DNA of 64,000 nucleotides from Lutraria lutraria (Eukaryota > Mollusca > Bivalvia > Venerida > Mactridae): NCBI GenBank assembly GCA_964023205.1, contig OZ026844.1, positions 29,807,326 through 29,871,325 of the forward strand, in the 5' to 3' direction. The notes beneath the pieces were generated by a model. That model did not search any database, had not been told where the DNA came from, and saw only the letters and a program-made list of their open reading frames with translations. How positions within the stretch are numbered: position 1 is the stretch's first letter; each line of letters starts with the position of its first letter. This document shows positions 13,601 to 25,640 of the stretch, piece after piece. Both the position numbers and the translations under genes were made by a program.

Positions 13601-16600
13601 TTCAAAAAGCTAGGCAGTAATTTGATTACTAATGTTGTTTTTTTCTAGCGGGATATAACAATGCATTCTCTAAAGTTTGGCATTCATTCCAAGGTCCTCG
13701 ATCTACAGAATTATTTTGTCACCTCTTTGAGTATTTTAGGGTTAAGCGTGAAAAAGAATTGTTTCTGGTACACGACTGAGCTTAATTTTTCACAGCAACC
13801 CAAGCCTATGTACTACTTCTCTGTAGAAGTATAACCTAGTTTTTAATGAAAAATATAATCTACCTGTAGAAGTATTTGCTGTATGAACAATGTCATTTTA
13901 TGAAGAAGAGTTTAAAACTTTTTGCAGACTTATATAGAAAGTTTTATTTTAAGTTACTAACTTAATTAACTCCCCTCAAATGGAATTCATGAAAACAAAA
14001 TTTGTATCAAGTATCTTTGTCCAAACAGAATCTTAGATGGGCCACAACTTTTCTGATAAATATACATGCAACTTGAAAAACAAACATAAGTTGCTCAATG
14101 ACATCCAAGCATAGGGCGCCAAGTAAATAGATATCTTAAAGAGCAATCAAACAATAATCATTATCAACTTCACACAGGCTAGTTATCTCAGGGTACTTGA
14201 ATGGATCAAAACTCTGTATGTGAGAGGTCTATTATACTAATGACCATAAACATTGAATTGTGCCAATAAATACCTACAGTCATATCACTGTAGTACCAAG
14301 TTTTAAAGTAGATACAGTCAAGCCTGCATTAGTGACCATCTCAGAATATAGGCCACCATTTTGATAATACAGGCCATTCTTTTAAAAAACTTTTTTGATT
14401 ATTAAGAACAGAATGACCTTCAAATAAAGACCACCTGTCAATAAAGGCCACATTTTGAATTTCCCATGGGAGGCCTTTGTGCACAGGTTGACTGTAGCTC
14501 AAGACCTTAGATAATTCATTTTTAGATCTCAATAATATTCAATTATTCAATTTACATAGTACATAATAAAAACAATTTTACAAGGGTGAGCTGTGAGCAG
14601 GGTACGTGTTACAAGAAAGAACAAGGCAAAAACACTTCTTCAGCCATCTTAGGAAAAAGATATTCACGATGATAATTTTGACTGCACAATTTCAGATATA
14701 TCTATTCTGTAAGCTAGAGATCTTAATTTGAATAAATTGCACATTGTTTTGTTTTTTTAATTAAAACTAAAACATAGGAGAAAAGTTATAATGCGATCGA
14801 TATAACATATTTTTAAAGTATGAAATACAATAATGTTTAAGAGCTAGGATTCTTTAATTTGACTTAATGAGCAAAATTTAGTGTGAGTGAATTAGTGCTA
14901 AGTGAATTAGTGCCATGTGTACGGGCTGTGTGAATTAGTGCTGTGTGAGTTAGTGCTGTGTGAGTTAGTGCTGTGTGAGTTAGTGCTGTGTGAGTTAGTG
15001 CTGTGTGAGTTAGTGCTGTGTGAATTAGTGTTGTGTGAATTAGTGCTGTGTGAGTTAGTGCTCTGTGAATTAGTGCTGTGTGAGTTAGTGCTCTGTGAAT
15101 TAGTGCTGTGTGAGTTAGTGCTGTGTGAATTAGTGCTGTGTGAATTAGTGCTGTGTGAGTTAGTGCTGTGTGAATTAGTGCTGTGTGAGTTAAATACTCA
15201 AGGATGCTTCCAGTATATATTCTTTACTGCGAGTTAGGTAGGGCATACATGTATACACAAAAGATATATCAATTAACAAAATAATGGAAGTCTCATGAAT
15301 CAATGATTTTATAATTAATATGCACAATTTGTATTTATCATTCTCAAGAGTTCTATTAGTACTTGGAACAGAATGTTCATGTACCGTACTACTAATAGCA
15401 ACAACAAAACATCAAATGGTTCATTACATAACAATGAAGTCAAAAGCCCATTACATATCAGCTACAGATCAAGTTTATTAAGGCAGTAAGCACAGAGCTG
15501 AGCCAAACAAGTCATAAAATACAAGTGTACATGTAAACATAGCTTTTATCTTCAGTAGAATGGTGATAATAAGTTGTACGCTTCTAGCACGGGGGGGGGG
15601 GGAGGGTTCAGGGACTGAATCGACTAGAGTATTTCTTTTTTTCAAAATAAAGGGCCATTAAAGTGTATTTCATTTTTTATCAGCCATGATTAAAAACTTT
15701 GAGGATGGTTTTTAATCATGAAGTACTGTCAACCCCATGTAAGCAACCACCTCCAAATAAAGGCCACCTTGTGAGTAAAGTCCATTCTTTTAAGAATCTT
15801 CAATTATTATTCAGAAAAAATACCTCCATATTATTAAGGCCACCTGTTTATTAAGGTCAAATTATTTCTTTCCTAAGATTGGCTATTGTTCACAGTTTCG
15901 ACTGCAAAAGAGAATATAGACATTGTACTTGTTGCCGATCTCGAATTTATTACTGGGTAATCTTTCCCCTACCAGAAATCTTTCAGCTCACAGACAAATT
16001 CATTCATAAATATTTAAACTCTCATTTTTCCACATTTACACAATCTAGTTAATTAAACATACTCCACATGTTGTAGGGAACAAGAAGATGAACACTGAGT
16101 AATTATTGTAAGATGTCAAATAGTAAGTTAAGTGGAAACAGACTTCTGGTTCCCCTCCCACTCTTGTATAGTCTGTATGTGTAGATTTACCTGGTAATAG
16201 GATACGGGAGCCAATTCAAAACAGACACTTGGGATAATTATAAAAGTGCAATGTTTAACATACATGGATGGTTTACACATGGTTGAAGTAACTAGCAAGT
16301 ATTTCATTAAGTTTGAAATAATTGAATAAAGCTGCAAGGTTCTGAATTACACATTTAAAAACTAAAAAGTCTAATTTACGCCATAAGGCCCAGGGTTAGG
16401 GAGTTTCTTTGATCTGATTGGTCAGTCAATGCTATATACAGTACAACCCCTTCAGAACGACCTGCCTAAGCCGATTGGGCTGGTTATCGAGCTTTACTGA
16501 GATCTCATGACCATAAACATTTCCAACAAGTTTAGTGAAGATCCGAATAAAACTATTCAAATTAGAGAGCGGACACCGTTGTGGATGCCGCCCGCCTGCC

Positions 16601-18302
16601 ATGGGTGTTCCCATAATACGACCCATTTTCAAACAGCCGTATAAAAACATGGCTAGTACATTGATGGGTAGGTGTATAATGATGACTTTGGGTCTAAAAC
16701 ATGTGCAGTAAAACCCCTGAAAACTGGACCCCTTCCGGACTGGACCAAAAGTCCGGTTTTCTGATAGTTCCCGTTTTCAGAGTACTTTTGATAAATTCCA
16801 CGGAAATTGAAACATCTTTCAAATTTCAGGTAATTCCATTTTCCAAGGAATCCAGTTTTCAGAGCTTTTACTGTATATATGTAACATACAGAATTAAGGG
16901 TAACGACTTCCAAAATGACACTTCCAGCACAAATTATTAAACAGTACATGATTTGCACTCAAAATTTTGGTTCAGTTCTGCTGTAATCATATTCTCATAA
17001 GATCTTAATACTGAGTAGAAAATAATGTAAAATGAATATGTAGATATATATAGAGATTGATTAGCATTCACTGAGGATATGTTTACTCTCATACAATGAC
17101 CATAAAAATAACAACAGCTGATTGGAACATTAATCTGTCAATATTACTCACTGCTTTCTGATGTATGGGAATCCTTAGGCCTGAAAAAAAATTTGTTTCT
17201 GGATACATGGGTAGGTAGGTCTTTTTTGTCTTTTTTCGTTCTTTTGCTCTTGAAAGCTTGTGAAAAAGTAATAAAAGTGGATTTTATGTTCTTCGAGCTA
17301 ATAAAAGTTTAGGGTCATAGGAGAAATTAGGGTAGGGAAGGTAACCAGAAATAAACATTTTTATGTCCCTTATTATTGAACAGAGGAGAACAGTATGAAT
17401 GTACCAATATATCTTTACCTGCTCACACATCGTGAGTCAATCATTTCATCATTATATAGCTATACCTCATTAAAACTCATGAATTATTACTATGAGAAGT
17501 TGATGTATAATTTGAAGTTATTTAAAACACATGGGTGTGATGTACATTTGTAGTTAAATATAATTACAATTTCGGTTTGATTTTTTATTGAGTTGAATTT
17601 TATGGATGGATTAAAACATTTTCTCAATATACCTAAGAAGTTATTCATTCAAATTTTGAGTTTTAAAAATGATACTGAGAGATATGTAGATGCTCTGTGT
17701 AAATCCTAATGCTTGTAACTTATAAAGATCAATTATAATTCATGAATTTAAGACAAATCTCAGGTTCTACTTATAATGTTTATAAATGCTGAAATTAATT
17801 ATATAAGCCGTGGTAAACAGATCTCACCAACTCCATTATACATAAGAATGATTGGTTAAAGTTAACAGCATAAATATTGCAGAATTAGGGCCATCTGATT
17901 CATGTAAATATTTTCGAAATATCTTCTGATAAAGTAATAGTTTCATCAGTTCAAACGGTACCCATGAGTTAGATTGAATCAGGCGAAAACAAATCATGTA
18001 CGCATTTCTGGTTATTCAATCTACCCTAATTTTTCCCCATGACCCTAGTTTTTTTAGGCTGAAGGAACTGCATTTTCTCATGCTTTCAAGAGCCCCTCGA
18101 CCAAAAATGTCCCCTACCTACATACCCTATTTTTTATGAGCATGCAACCAGAAACTAACATTTTTTAGGCATCATTACAATAAAACTTACCTAGTCTGAA
18201 GGGAGGCCTCAGTCCTCTAAAACGTGGTATTATGTTCCCTATATTGGGCATCACTGCGATGTTTGGTAAATTGTCTGTGTACACAGAATATTCTTGTCCC
18301 AT
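7691..18302 (-). CDS. Unrecognised acidic protein, 5' part (three exons, 3' end not found)
   Basis: Three minus-strand exons join in frame: 18191-18302 (from ATG), 10881-10991 and 7691-7987. Borders are GTAAGT/ACAG, GTAAAA/ACAG and GTAAGG. The start MGQEYSVYTDNLPN has a strong Kozak context (AAGATGG) and a Gly-2 that fits an N-myristoylation motif. The second exon reads EDIEFWSNIEESIDTDFWG. The third reads GKEGLDLERELKKWLHLGK and then about 45 mostly Asp/Glu residues, ending FTEEEMNKFEG. The 172 codons seen end in phase 1, so more exons must follow, in or beyond 1-7.6 kb. I do not recognise the family. A second ATG (MAEGFEYSQLEF) in exon 2 is an alternative start. Long intron 1 is full of MITEs. 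Confidence 0.55.
8083..8600 (+). mobile_element. tRNA-like SINE (type S5) split by a MITE
   Basis: Head GTCAAGTGGTAATGTTCTCT is separated from its body (GTGAGGAAGCTGTCCAGC) by the insert at 8123-8470. The unbroken relative lies at 34355-34562. Confidence 0.6.
8123..8470. mobile_element. MITE with GGCCCCAGTTTCAC ends
   Basis: A 14-bp terminal inverted repeat bounds 348 bp inserted in a SINE. I could not resolve the target duplication. Confidence 0.75.
8813..8910 (+). mobile_element. MITE family A, left-half fragment
   Basis: Begins CAAAGTCAAACCTGTG and keeps the first GGCCTTTGATGACAGG block only. Confidence 0.6.
9176..9384 (-). mobile_element. MITE family W, inverted copy
   Basis: Carries CTACCTACCTATC, AATGAGCATGTAACCAG and the AGGCC end. 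Confidence 0.75.
9732..9809 (+). mobile_element. 78-bp hairpin element, copy 1
   Basis: Runs TCGAGGGTTCAACGC to GCGCTGAGCCCTCGA with a 29-bp stem, nearly perfect. Flanked by TT on both sides. Confidence 0.9.
9932..10457 (+). mobile_element. TTAA-flanked MITE K, copy 1 (526 bp)
   Basis: TTAA at both ends, then AGAGGCATGCCC and GGGCATGCCCCT inverted ends. The inside contains the palindrome AATAAAAGGCT/AGCCTTTTATT. An inverted relative is at 23948-24428. TTAA duplications are typical of piggyBac-like elements. Confidence 0.8.
11238..11753. repeat. 33-bp minisatellite, about 16 units
   Basis: Unit AAGAATAAAAGAACAGTAAC plus TCATGTGACAATG. The length is divisible by three, so both strands stay open for 170-180 codons (11-residue repeats). 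I see no promoter, splice site or homology that makes it a gene. Confidence 0.95.
12025..12140 (+). mobile_element. MITE family W, right-half fragment
   Basis: Keeps GGGCCTAATAAAAGGCCTAG and TTAGGGTAGGTCAGG. Confidence 0.5.
12460..12666 (+). mobile_element. MITE family W, full copy
   Basis: Left end GGCCTAAAAAAGATTATTT with TTCTGGTTACATGCTC; right end TAACCAGAAACAAACAAAT and GGCCTTAAG. Confidence 0.8.
12871..13080 (-). mobile_element. MITE family W, inverted copy
   Basis: TTTCGTTTCTGGTTATCC at one end and GAGCATGTAACGAGAAAC at the other. About 200 bp from the previous copy in opposite orientation. Confidence 0.75.
13081..14312. other. No gene seen; part of the unknown gene's long intron
   Basis: AT-rich, with short family W remnants near 13750-13860 but no exon signals. 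Confidence 0.35.
14313..14496 (-). mobile_element. MITE family A, copy 5
   Basis: Full-length inverted copy, ends TACAGTCAAGCCTGC and GCACAGGTTGACTGTA. Confidence 0.85.
14880..15192. repeat. 15-bp minisatellite, about 20 units
   Basis: Unit GTGTGAGTTAGTGCT with A/G and G/C variants. It reads as a five-residue repeat (LCELV) in one frame but shows no gene signals. Confidence 0.95.
15723..15906 (-). mobile_element. MITE family A, copy 6 (diverged)
   Basis: Keeps internal CCACCTCCAAATAAAGGCC and both diverged ends. Confidence 0.75.
16437..16660. mobile_element. Possible pogo-like MITE, only left end clear
   Basis: Starts TACAGTACAACCCCTTCAGA like its neighbours, but no matching right end found. 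Confidence 0.35.
16706..16875. mobile_element. Pogo/Tigger-like MITE
   Basis: Ends CAGTAAAACCCCTGAAAAC and GTTTTCAGAGCTTTTACTG, 170 bp. The same style of ends occurs at 50813-50971. Confidence 0.7.
17178..17372 (+). mobile_element. MITE family W, copy
   Basis: Left end AGGCCTGAAAAAAAATTTG with TTTCTGGATACATG; right end GGTAACCAGAAATAAAC. Confidence 0.75.
17995..18170 (-). mobile_element. MITE family W, inverted copy just below exon 1 of the unknown gene
   Basis: TTTCTGGTTATTCAATCTACC at one end and GAGCATGCAACCAG at the other. It ends about 20 bp from the exon 1 donor at 18191. Confidence 0.75.
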
Positions 18303-18309
18303 CTTGAAG

Positions 18310-20260
18310 TACTGGTCTATCCTTACGCGAGTTTCACAAAACACTAGATAAAGTAGACAGCCGTATGTGCAACTTCATTTCAGTCCCACGTTAGAATACA
18401 TTGTCACGAATTTCCATTTTTGTTACTTTGTTCAGCATCTATAGCAGTCTAGTCAAAAAGATCCTCAGAAAAAAAAACTCAGAATATATTGCAAATCAAA
18501 TAGTGTTCAATAATTTGCATCTATAATTCTAAGAAATACAGCTAGAACTTTATTTCCCCCTTCCTGGTCCAAAAGATCCTGGGAGCATCATTTCTCTTGG
18601 AATATATTGCTAATCAAAATAGTGTTCAATAAATTGTTGCAATTTTGAGACAAACAGCAAGAACTCTTAATTCCTCCTTCCTATGACATTAAAGCTTTAA
18701 TAATAATACATATCACCTAGTCCTCACTGAATGGACCTACATACAGTCACTGCTAGAGTCTCCATCTTCATAGTTTATCCTTAATTTCCGACCATTGATC
18801 TGTAAAAGTATGATAAAAATATAGTAGATCTGTATTTATGATATATCGCAATACTTATTCAAATACTGGTACCCAGCCATCACACTTACGTACGGTTCCC
18901 AGTCTTCCTAAGACGACAGGACAATAAAATGAAACAAAACTTCCTTAACACTAACATATTCATCACCTAATTTTTTTACTTTTGTTAAAACAAAAAAAAA
19001 TCATATTTAATGTCCTAGATGAAAATATTACAAAACAACCATAGAAATTAGTCACCAAACGTAAAATTTTGTATTGTGTATAATTTTCATTAGAGAAAAT
19101 TTAAAACTATGTTAACTTCCTAATTCTTTGAATGATGAGAATCTAATATAAGTATCACAGATGATAGATTTGAAAACGCCTTTTTAAAATAAAAAAAAGA
19201 ACTTTCATTTCATTTTCTTTATACAGCCTAAGTCCATTAAAAGATTTAGAATACATGTATGGTCACAGAAACAGATAGATCAATCAAAAATCTAATACAT
19301 GCCAATCGGTGAACCAATTTTATATTATGATTTAAATGATTTTACATCATGATTACAACGACAATTGAAACACACTTTTGTTGGCTATTGTTAAAACTTT
19401 TAATTAAAGAATACTTGATTTTTATAAGCAAACCATACAAAGAACTCTTAAAATACTAAAAAGATTGAAAAATCTATATTCTTGTTTGAAGATGTCATAA
19501 TACTTAGTTGGGTATGTTATGAGTTAAACAGTAAAATGTCAAAAATAAGCATCTCAATTAGTGCATTTTTCTTTTTAAACTGAAAAAAAATCACATTAAA
19601 AATATTGATAATTTTGATGTGGATAATGTGTATTATGTAAAAAGATAATTACAAATAACAAACACATACATTAATTTCAAACAATATAAGTGCACAATAC
19701 AAATATATTTCCATAAAACGATCAACACAATTATGCATAACAAAGAATGTAATTTAAAAAAAAAAAAATTCACAGTACAAATCAGATATAAGCAATTACT
19801 CACCAATCACCCAGAACCTTATTTTACGAGCAGTAATATTTTTCTACCATAACAATATAACTAATTACAATTCCATCTTAACTCTCAATGTTTTACCTAT
19901 AGGCTATAATATACACACATAGACAGGGGAGAGATGGTACTTGATGAAGGTTACCGTTGAGTATTATTTTTCTACAAGATCCACCAGGTACATAACGGAA
20001 GACAAATCAAGGGAAACCAGCTGTAATAATTTCTTGGAAGCCAACAGAGACTTAACCATCAACAACTTGAACACTTGATATTTTTCCTGCGATTTATTTC
20101 AAGGATTCGTTCATTTCGTTCCATGTTCTTTTCAAAGGAGTAATAAATGTGACTCACTTCATGCTGATTATTGCAACCAGTTTGTGGAGGGCTGTTAATA
20201 ACTTGATGCTGTTTAAAGCCTATAGGTATATCTGACGATTAAAATAATTAAAATTTTATC
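18310..20260. other. 5' flank of the unknown gene; no exon supported
   Basis: AT-rich. A pyrimidine-rich acceptor-like site lies just upstream of the ATG (about 18343), suggesting an upstream non-coding exon I could not place. Confidence 0.3.
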
Positions 20261-20275
20261 TTTTTTTTTAAAATT

Positions 20276-20452
20276 ATTTTTTATCAAAAATAATTTATTA
20301 TTATGTATAGATGGTATAATTAAGGTCCCAAACATAGTGGGATTATAAATAAATTCATATTTTTAGTCTTTTTTCAAAAATAATTTATTATTATGTATAG
20401 ATGGTAAGGTCCCAAACATAGTAGGATCATAAATAAATTAATATTTTTAGTC
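20276..20452. repeat. Two-copy tandem duplication, ~90 bp
   Basis: CAAAAATAATTTATTATTAT, then GTATAGATGGT and AAGGTCCCAAACATAGT, occur twice with a 9-bp difference. Confidence 0.9.
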
Positions 20453-21152
20453 ACATTCTAACAATAAACACTTTGTTGTTTCTAAAAATCATAAAAAATA
20501 AAGATCAGTTAAATCAAGTAGCTAGATATCATCCATATAAATATCATACATAACAGACATTTTATGAACAATAGTAAAGTAAAACAATAAGAAATAAAAT
20601 GACTTACTTAGAAATTTTAACAATACTTAGCACTTGAAAAAAATTAACTATAATATATGTTACTGATTGTTCAGTTCAAAAGTGATCAATTCAATAATTG
20701 GAACAGTAGATATTACTCATGATATTTTTCTTCCTCTTCTCTACAATAGCATTGTTAACTTGACACAGTTTAGTTACTATGGTGATCTTTGTTGTTACGA
20801 TATCTACAGGTCGTCAATTTCAGCTGTAAGAAAAAATCGTAAATTTCAGCTGTAAGAAAAAATCGAATGAAATAATTTTGGATTTTAAATTTTAGAAAAT
20901 AAGGTATGGAGTGTAGTGTATAGAGTCTAATCTAAGAGTTACTTGGCTTATCAGTTACCTGTCTGTATAGCTGCCTCTCTGATAGTATTGTACATTGATT
21001 AAATAGCCACTGAGCAATTAATAAACTTGCATAAAGTGGGAGTTCTAATATAAGTGTTTACATATAAAATAGAATAACACTACATGGAGTGTCAGGACAC
21101 ATTCAGAAGATCCTGAGTTGCAAACTTACCAGAATCAACATAACAAGATGAT

Positions 21153-21332
21153 TACAGTCAAACCTGTGAATAAAGGCCACACTTGTGAAAGACATAAAGT
21201 GGCCTTTATTGAGAGGTGACAGAGCTCAGAGGCCATTTTGTTCAAAATAATCAATGGCAGTTTTAAAAGCAAGGCCTTTATTTACAGGATGGCCTTGATT
21301 CAGAGATGGCCGCTAACACAGGTTTAACAGTA
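21153..21332 (+). mobile_element. MITE family A, copy 7
   Basis: 180 bp, ends TACAGTCAAACCTGTG and CACAGGTTTAACAGTA. Confidence 0.85.
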
Positions 21333-21599
21333 CATGCATATGGCCATGGACTTACGAGTTAGATCTTTAACTAGAAAGTTTTATTTAAAGCTCAAAGCCA
21401 TAATTATCCTGGTTGTTTTTCAGTGTCGACAGGTTTTGTTCATTCAATATTCTGTTAATTTCCATACTAATATAACAAGCAAAAACAAAACAAAGTTACA
21501 TATATATACTGGAAGCATGTGAGATTTGAGTTTGGCGACATATCGCAAGAATTCTCTGACTCCCAGAATGGTGCAAATAAAAATTGCTCTAAATGAAAC

Positions 21600-21750
21600 C
21601 ACAGGTGCTTGGCATGTGGATATGACCCCATGGCCCCTCTACAACCCCCCCCCCAAAAATCAAATCTCTATAATAATTGATATTCTTTTTTTGGGGGGGG
21701 GGGGTTGTAGAGGGGCCATGGGGGTCATATCCACATGCCAAGCACCTGTG
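21600..21750. mobile_element. Near-perfect palindromic element with 8-bp target duplication
   Basis: Arms of over 50 bp (CACAGGTGCTTGGCATGTGG onward) meet at a short AT loop beside C and G runs. AATGAAAC flanks both ends (21592-21599 and 21751-21758). An 8-bp duplication suits hAT-like transposition. Confidence 0.85.
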
Positions 21751-21839
21751 AATGAAACAAGAAAGTTTTATTTCATAAATGATAATTATAAAAATTGGTA
21801 TACATTATTAAAGGATAAATGTGATAAAATATATGTTTA

Positions 21840-23320
21840 AACAAACTTCAATAAAACATAAAAAAGATAAAAATAATAAAAATAGGAATCATACCTCTTA
21901 TGGTGTTTTTTGGTTTAATAATCTTCCAATCTTCTTTAAGATGAAATAGTTTGATTGTACAGTACCGGTATATTAACTGAGCAAGACAGTTATTCAGAGT
22001 CCAACATCAGCTGGAAACTGTACATTACTTGAAATGACTTTCAAAATTTGCTATAAAGTTCAAGAAACGTACAAACTGACTTGGATCCAGTAATTAAAAG
22101 CAATGCATAAAATTCATATTCATTCTTTCGTTGACTACAGCAATACTAATATAATACATAGATATAATTAAATTTCATAATTATACATACGTATATATAC
22201 ACCAAAATCAACACAAGCCAATACAAAAATACACAATAACTAAAAAGCATGTTTTCTTGTTAACAGATTGATATAGTGCCAGTTAGTCACATCACACAAA
22301 TCTTTTGATGCATTAAGCTCTGATCAATATATTAAGGTAAGATTTCAGTAAAATGGACAATAGTACAAAGTATTTACAACATGTGGTAATATAATAATTA
22401 AGTCAATTTGGTGCACTTCAATTTGGAGATTAATGCACTAGTTGTTCACATAGAACATTGTTACACACACCTTTGATGTGGCTGTTAGTTTTAAGTACAT
22501 TCAAACTGCAGTGGTGTAGAAGAACTTTGGCTGCATTGGGGTAGTTGGATGAGGTTGCATTGGGGTAGTAAGGTAACGGTACAGTGGTGTAGGTAGACAT
22601 GGTTCTAGTGGGGTATTTAGGTATAATTGCAGTGGTGTAGGTAGACCATATTCAAGTGGGGTTTATTTATGTATGATCTTCATGCTGATTAAACTAAACA
22701 AAGTCATGGCGATGTATTTAACAGAACAAAATCAACCTGTTATACTAATCGAGAGATGATATAGAGATACACATATAATGTATTGAATAAGTCAATGACA
22801 GTCTAAATTTATTGGAAAGGAATGATACCAAGATAACAGTATGCTTCACATTTAACTTTTAAGATGATAACCTTTATTACCAACATCTACAACCCTGTAT
22901 GTTTAATGTAATTAACCTTTGTGATTACTGAAGAGCTGTCATTATGAATCACTTGTCAATTATCAGATAAAAAGAGCAATAAATCTTTGTCTTTTAGTGT
23001 ATCTTACACCAAAAAGTAGATAAATATTTTTTTTTTAATTATTTATGCTATAATTTGTTTATACTGTTTAATACTAAGACATATCATTCAAAATCAACAT
23101 ATCAACAATAAGACCCCCCCCCCCTAAACTGAAGCAAATATTGTGAAAGGAAGATCACTATAGAGATTTAAGGGCTATTTTTCCTTTCCTCACCAAGGTA
23201 CTTTTTTATGCCTAAACAATGACATCACATGAAATATGGATAAATTACCACAAAAAAAAACATCAACTCAAGTCAAAAGACTAATAATAATAATAAAATC
23301 TTTACTTCTTGAAGGTAATA
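21840..23320. other. No gene seen; short degenerate repeats
   Basis: Contains a loose ~30-bp repeat (GCAGTGGTGTAGG, TAGTGGGGTA) at 22506-22660 and a C run near 23115. No exon signals. Confidence 0.4.
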
Positions 23321-23332
23321 TATAAAGTTTTT

Positions 23333-23773
23333 ATGTATTTTTTATAAAACCTACTGTTAAAATATTTCATTTTAAAAAGGAAGATCGAAACAGATACAAA
23401 AGAAAGGAAAATATTTCTTAAAAGATGCAGAAATTAATCAATAACAGATATATTCAAAATATCAGCAAAGCGTAAGACATCATTCTGGCTTAAAACAAGA
23501 CAGATAAATCCTACTACAAGAATAATATGGAAATGACAGATAAAAATTTATATCAGAAAAAAAAACATTCCCTGGCTTTAGAAGAATAAACACAAATTAT
23601 TTTTGAAATTTTTATTCACTATAAATTATGCATTATTATCCAGATGTCTATGTTTTTATTTACCTAGCCCACACATGGTGTAAGAAATTTCAAGTTTTTA
23701 TTGTATCTGTTTCGATCTTCCTTTTTAAAATGAAATATTTTAACAGTACAGTAAAGTTTTATAAAAAATACAT
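23333..23773. mobile_element. Foldback element with ~70-bp arms
   Basis: The left arm (23333-23400, with TGTTAAAATATTTCATTTTA) recurs inverted at 23699-23773. The ~300 bp between has no coding capacity. Confidence 0.75.
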
Positions 23774-23947
23774 TAGAAAGCTGCACATTTGATACAAAAT
23801 GTTGTCTGAGCAATCATATAACATACATGATATAAGTATTTCTTTACAGAAACTGAAATGTATCAAGCTCGTATTTTTTTGTTTGTTTCAGCGGTTTTGA
23901 CGCCATTTCTCAATGATATTTCAGTTATATATGGCAGCCAGTTCACT

Positions 23948-24428
23948 TTAAGGGGCATACCCTGGAACTGAAGCATCTCGAATAGCAATCAAATTGATAT
24001 CATTTTAATGCCTTAATCAATTAATGAAAGCCCTGTAAAATATTTACAAAATATCCCGATAGTTTACTAAAAAAACACATTTCAAGATTTACCAAACCTG
24101 CCACTTTCGGGACCTGTCAAAACCGAAAACCTCGCTGAAAAAAATGTCAACAAACTGAAATTGTAAGTATTGCTCATGTTATGTTCACTTGAAAGGCAGC
24201 GCACATGCTCAGTTAAAATCTCAGACGTATCGGAAATATCATTGTTGTCAATAAAAGGCTGTAAGCCTTTTATTCAAACCGACATACAAATACCGACGTG
24301 CGCGTTATAGGTCATTTTTGAACGCTGATTCTTCTTTTACTTTTCGGTAATAATTGGTTTTACAAGTGACAAACGCATTTTTGGTGTACGAAAAAAAAGA
24401 CAAATCAGTTCCTGGCACGCCCCTTTAA
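23948..24428 (-). mobile_element. TTAA-flanked MITE K, copy 2 (481 bp)
   Basis: Inverted relative of the element at 9932-10457, with TTAA at both ends and the same AATAAAAGGCT palindrome inside. Confidence 0.8.
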
Positions 24429-24429
24429 C

Positions 24430-24580
24430 TACTTTCCCTGAACTTAATTCTAACCAGAACTAACATACCAGTAATCTTCCACAATGAGTCGGCAACTTTT
24501 CCATATATGGAGGAAAATCCACATTTTTTTATCAAATTTTCATGGAAGGGCATGTCATTGATTCAAACACTGAACAGCTT
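24430..24580 (-). mobile_element. SINE type S4 fragment, inverted
   Basis: Contains TTCCATATATGGAGGAAAAT, the uninterrupted form of the site hit by the 78-bp element at 42182. Confidence 0.6.
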
Positions 24581-24886
24581 ATTAAATTTAGCAATACAGA
24601 ACAATAGATGTAATGATAGTAAAACATCAGAAATGTACTTTATTTGCTCTAAAATATATTTACACAATGCTTTTCTTTAGCCACATCTCGTAAAATGTCG
24701 TCTTACGCTTTTTCTTATTTTTTTGCAATAGCATTGAAAAAAGTACTGTGCTATATTTGTATACATGTATGTACTTTGTGATAAAAAAAGAAAATTTCGG
24801 AATGTTTTTATTGCAAGTAAAAGTCAATTTCACTGATAAGATATCTTTCTATGTAAAATAAGACCTACTTTAATTTTAACATCCAA

Positions 24887-24973
24887 AATGCTAATGGGGC
24901 TTTAAAAGAATGGGCTTTAATCTCACCATGGCCTTCATTTGGAGGTGGCCTCTGACATAGGTTCTGACACAGT
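24887..24973 (+). mobile_element. Fragments: TTAA-element end plus right half of MITE family A
   Basis: GCTAATGGGGCTTTAA resembles the right end at 34249-34263; after it comes GGAGGTGGCCTCTGACA from family A. Confidence 0.45.
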
Positions 24974-25479
24974 AATTAAGTTCTTTGCTAGAACAGATTG
25001 AGTTAAAATTAAGTCTGTCACTTATATTACCAGGCCAATTTTCTAAGAGATTTTTACAAGACCTACTTGACACTGTTATTGATAAGAAAGTCCTGTTGTG
25101 AAGAATACTCACTGTTTGTATTTACCTTGAAGAAAATGAGCATGTGCATAATTATAGAGTTCTAACTTTCGGTTATACAGGTAATGACTACTATAAATAA
25201 AACTACAGTAAATGTGTAACACACAGAAAAAATATAAAGAGGAAATAGCTTATGAGAAGAGAAACTGTTTACTGAATGTTATAACAATTTACTCTGGTAC
25301 TAAATGATTCAACCCTCTAGACAGCTGCTCCATATTGAAGTCAAGATATTTTAGCTAATAATTAACCTATCCCGTTTTTTTATTCATGTAATCCTGTGGC
25401 AATGTAAAATGTAAACAATTTACCAAACACTGCAGATCATTGATGAGAAGTCAAATCAATCAATTTATTTATTTATCGG

Positions 25480-25640
25480 CTTTTCAACAAGTTTTCAGTA
25501 ATATACAGGACCAATTCTAACCAGTTTTCTTAGACTACTTACTTGGAGGAAAATTGATATTTCTGTCAAATTTTCATGGAAGGGAATGACCTGCCACAAC
25601 TGGGAATCGAACCCGGATTACAAAGTTAAATTAATACATC
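25480..25640 (-). mobile_element. SINE type S4 fragment, inverted
   Basis: GGAGGAAAATTGATATTTC and a reversed B box GGGAATCGAACCCGG. Confidence 0.55.

Noticed and set aside
14917..15237. LCELV-repeat protein
   Set aside because: It is a 15-bp minisatellite; the frame stays open only because 15 is divisible by three.
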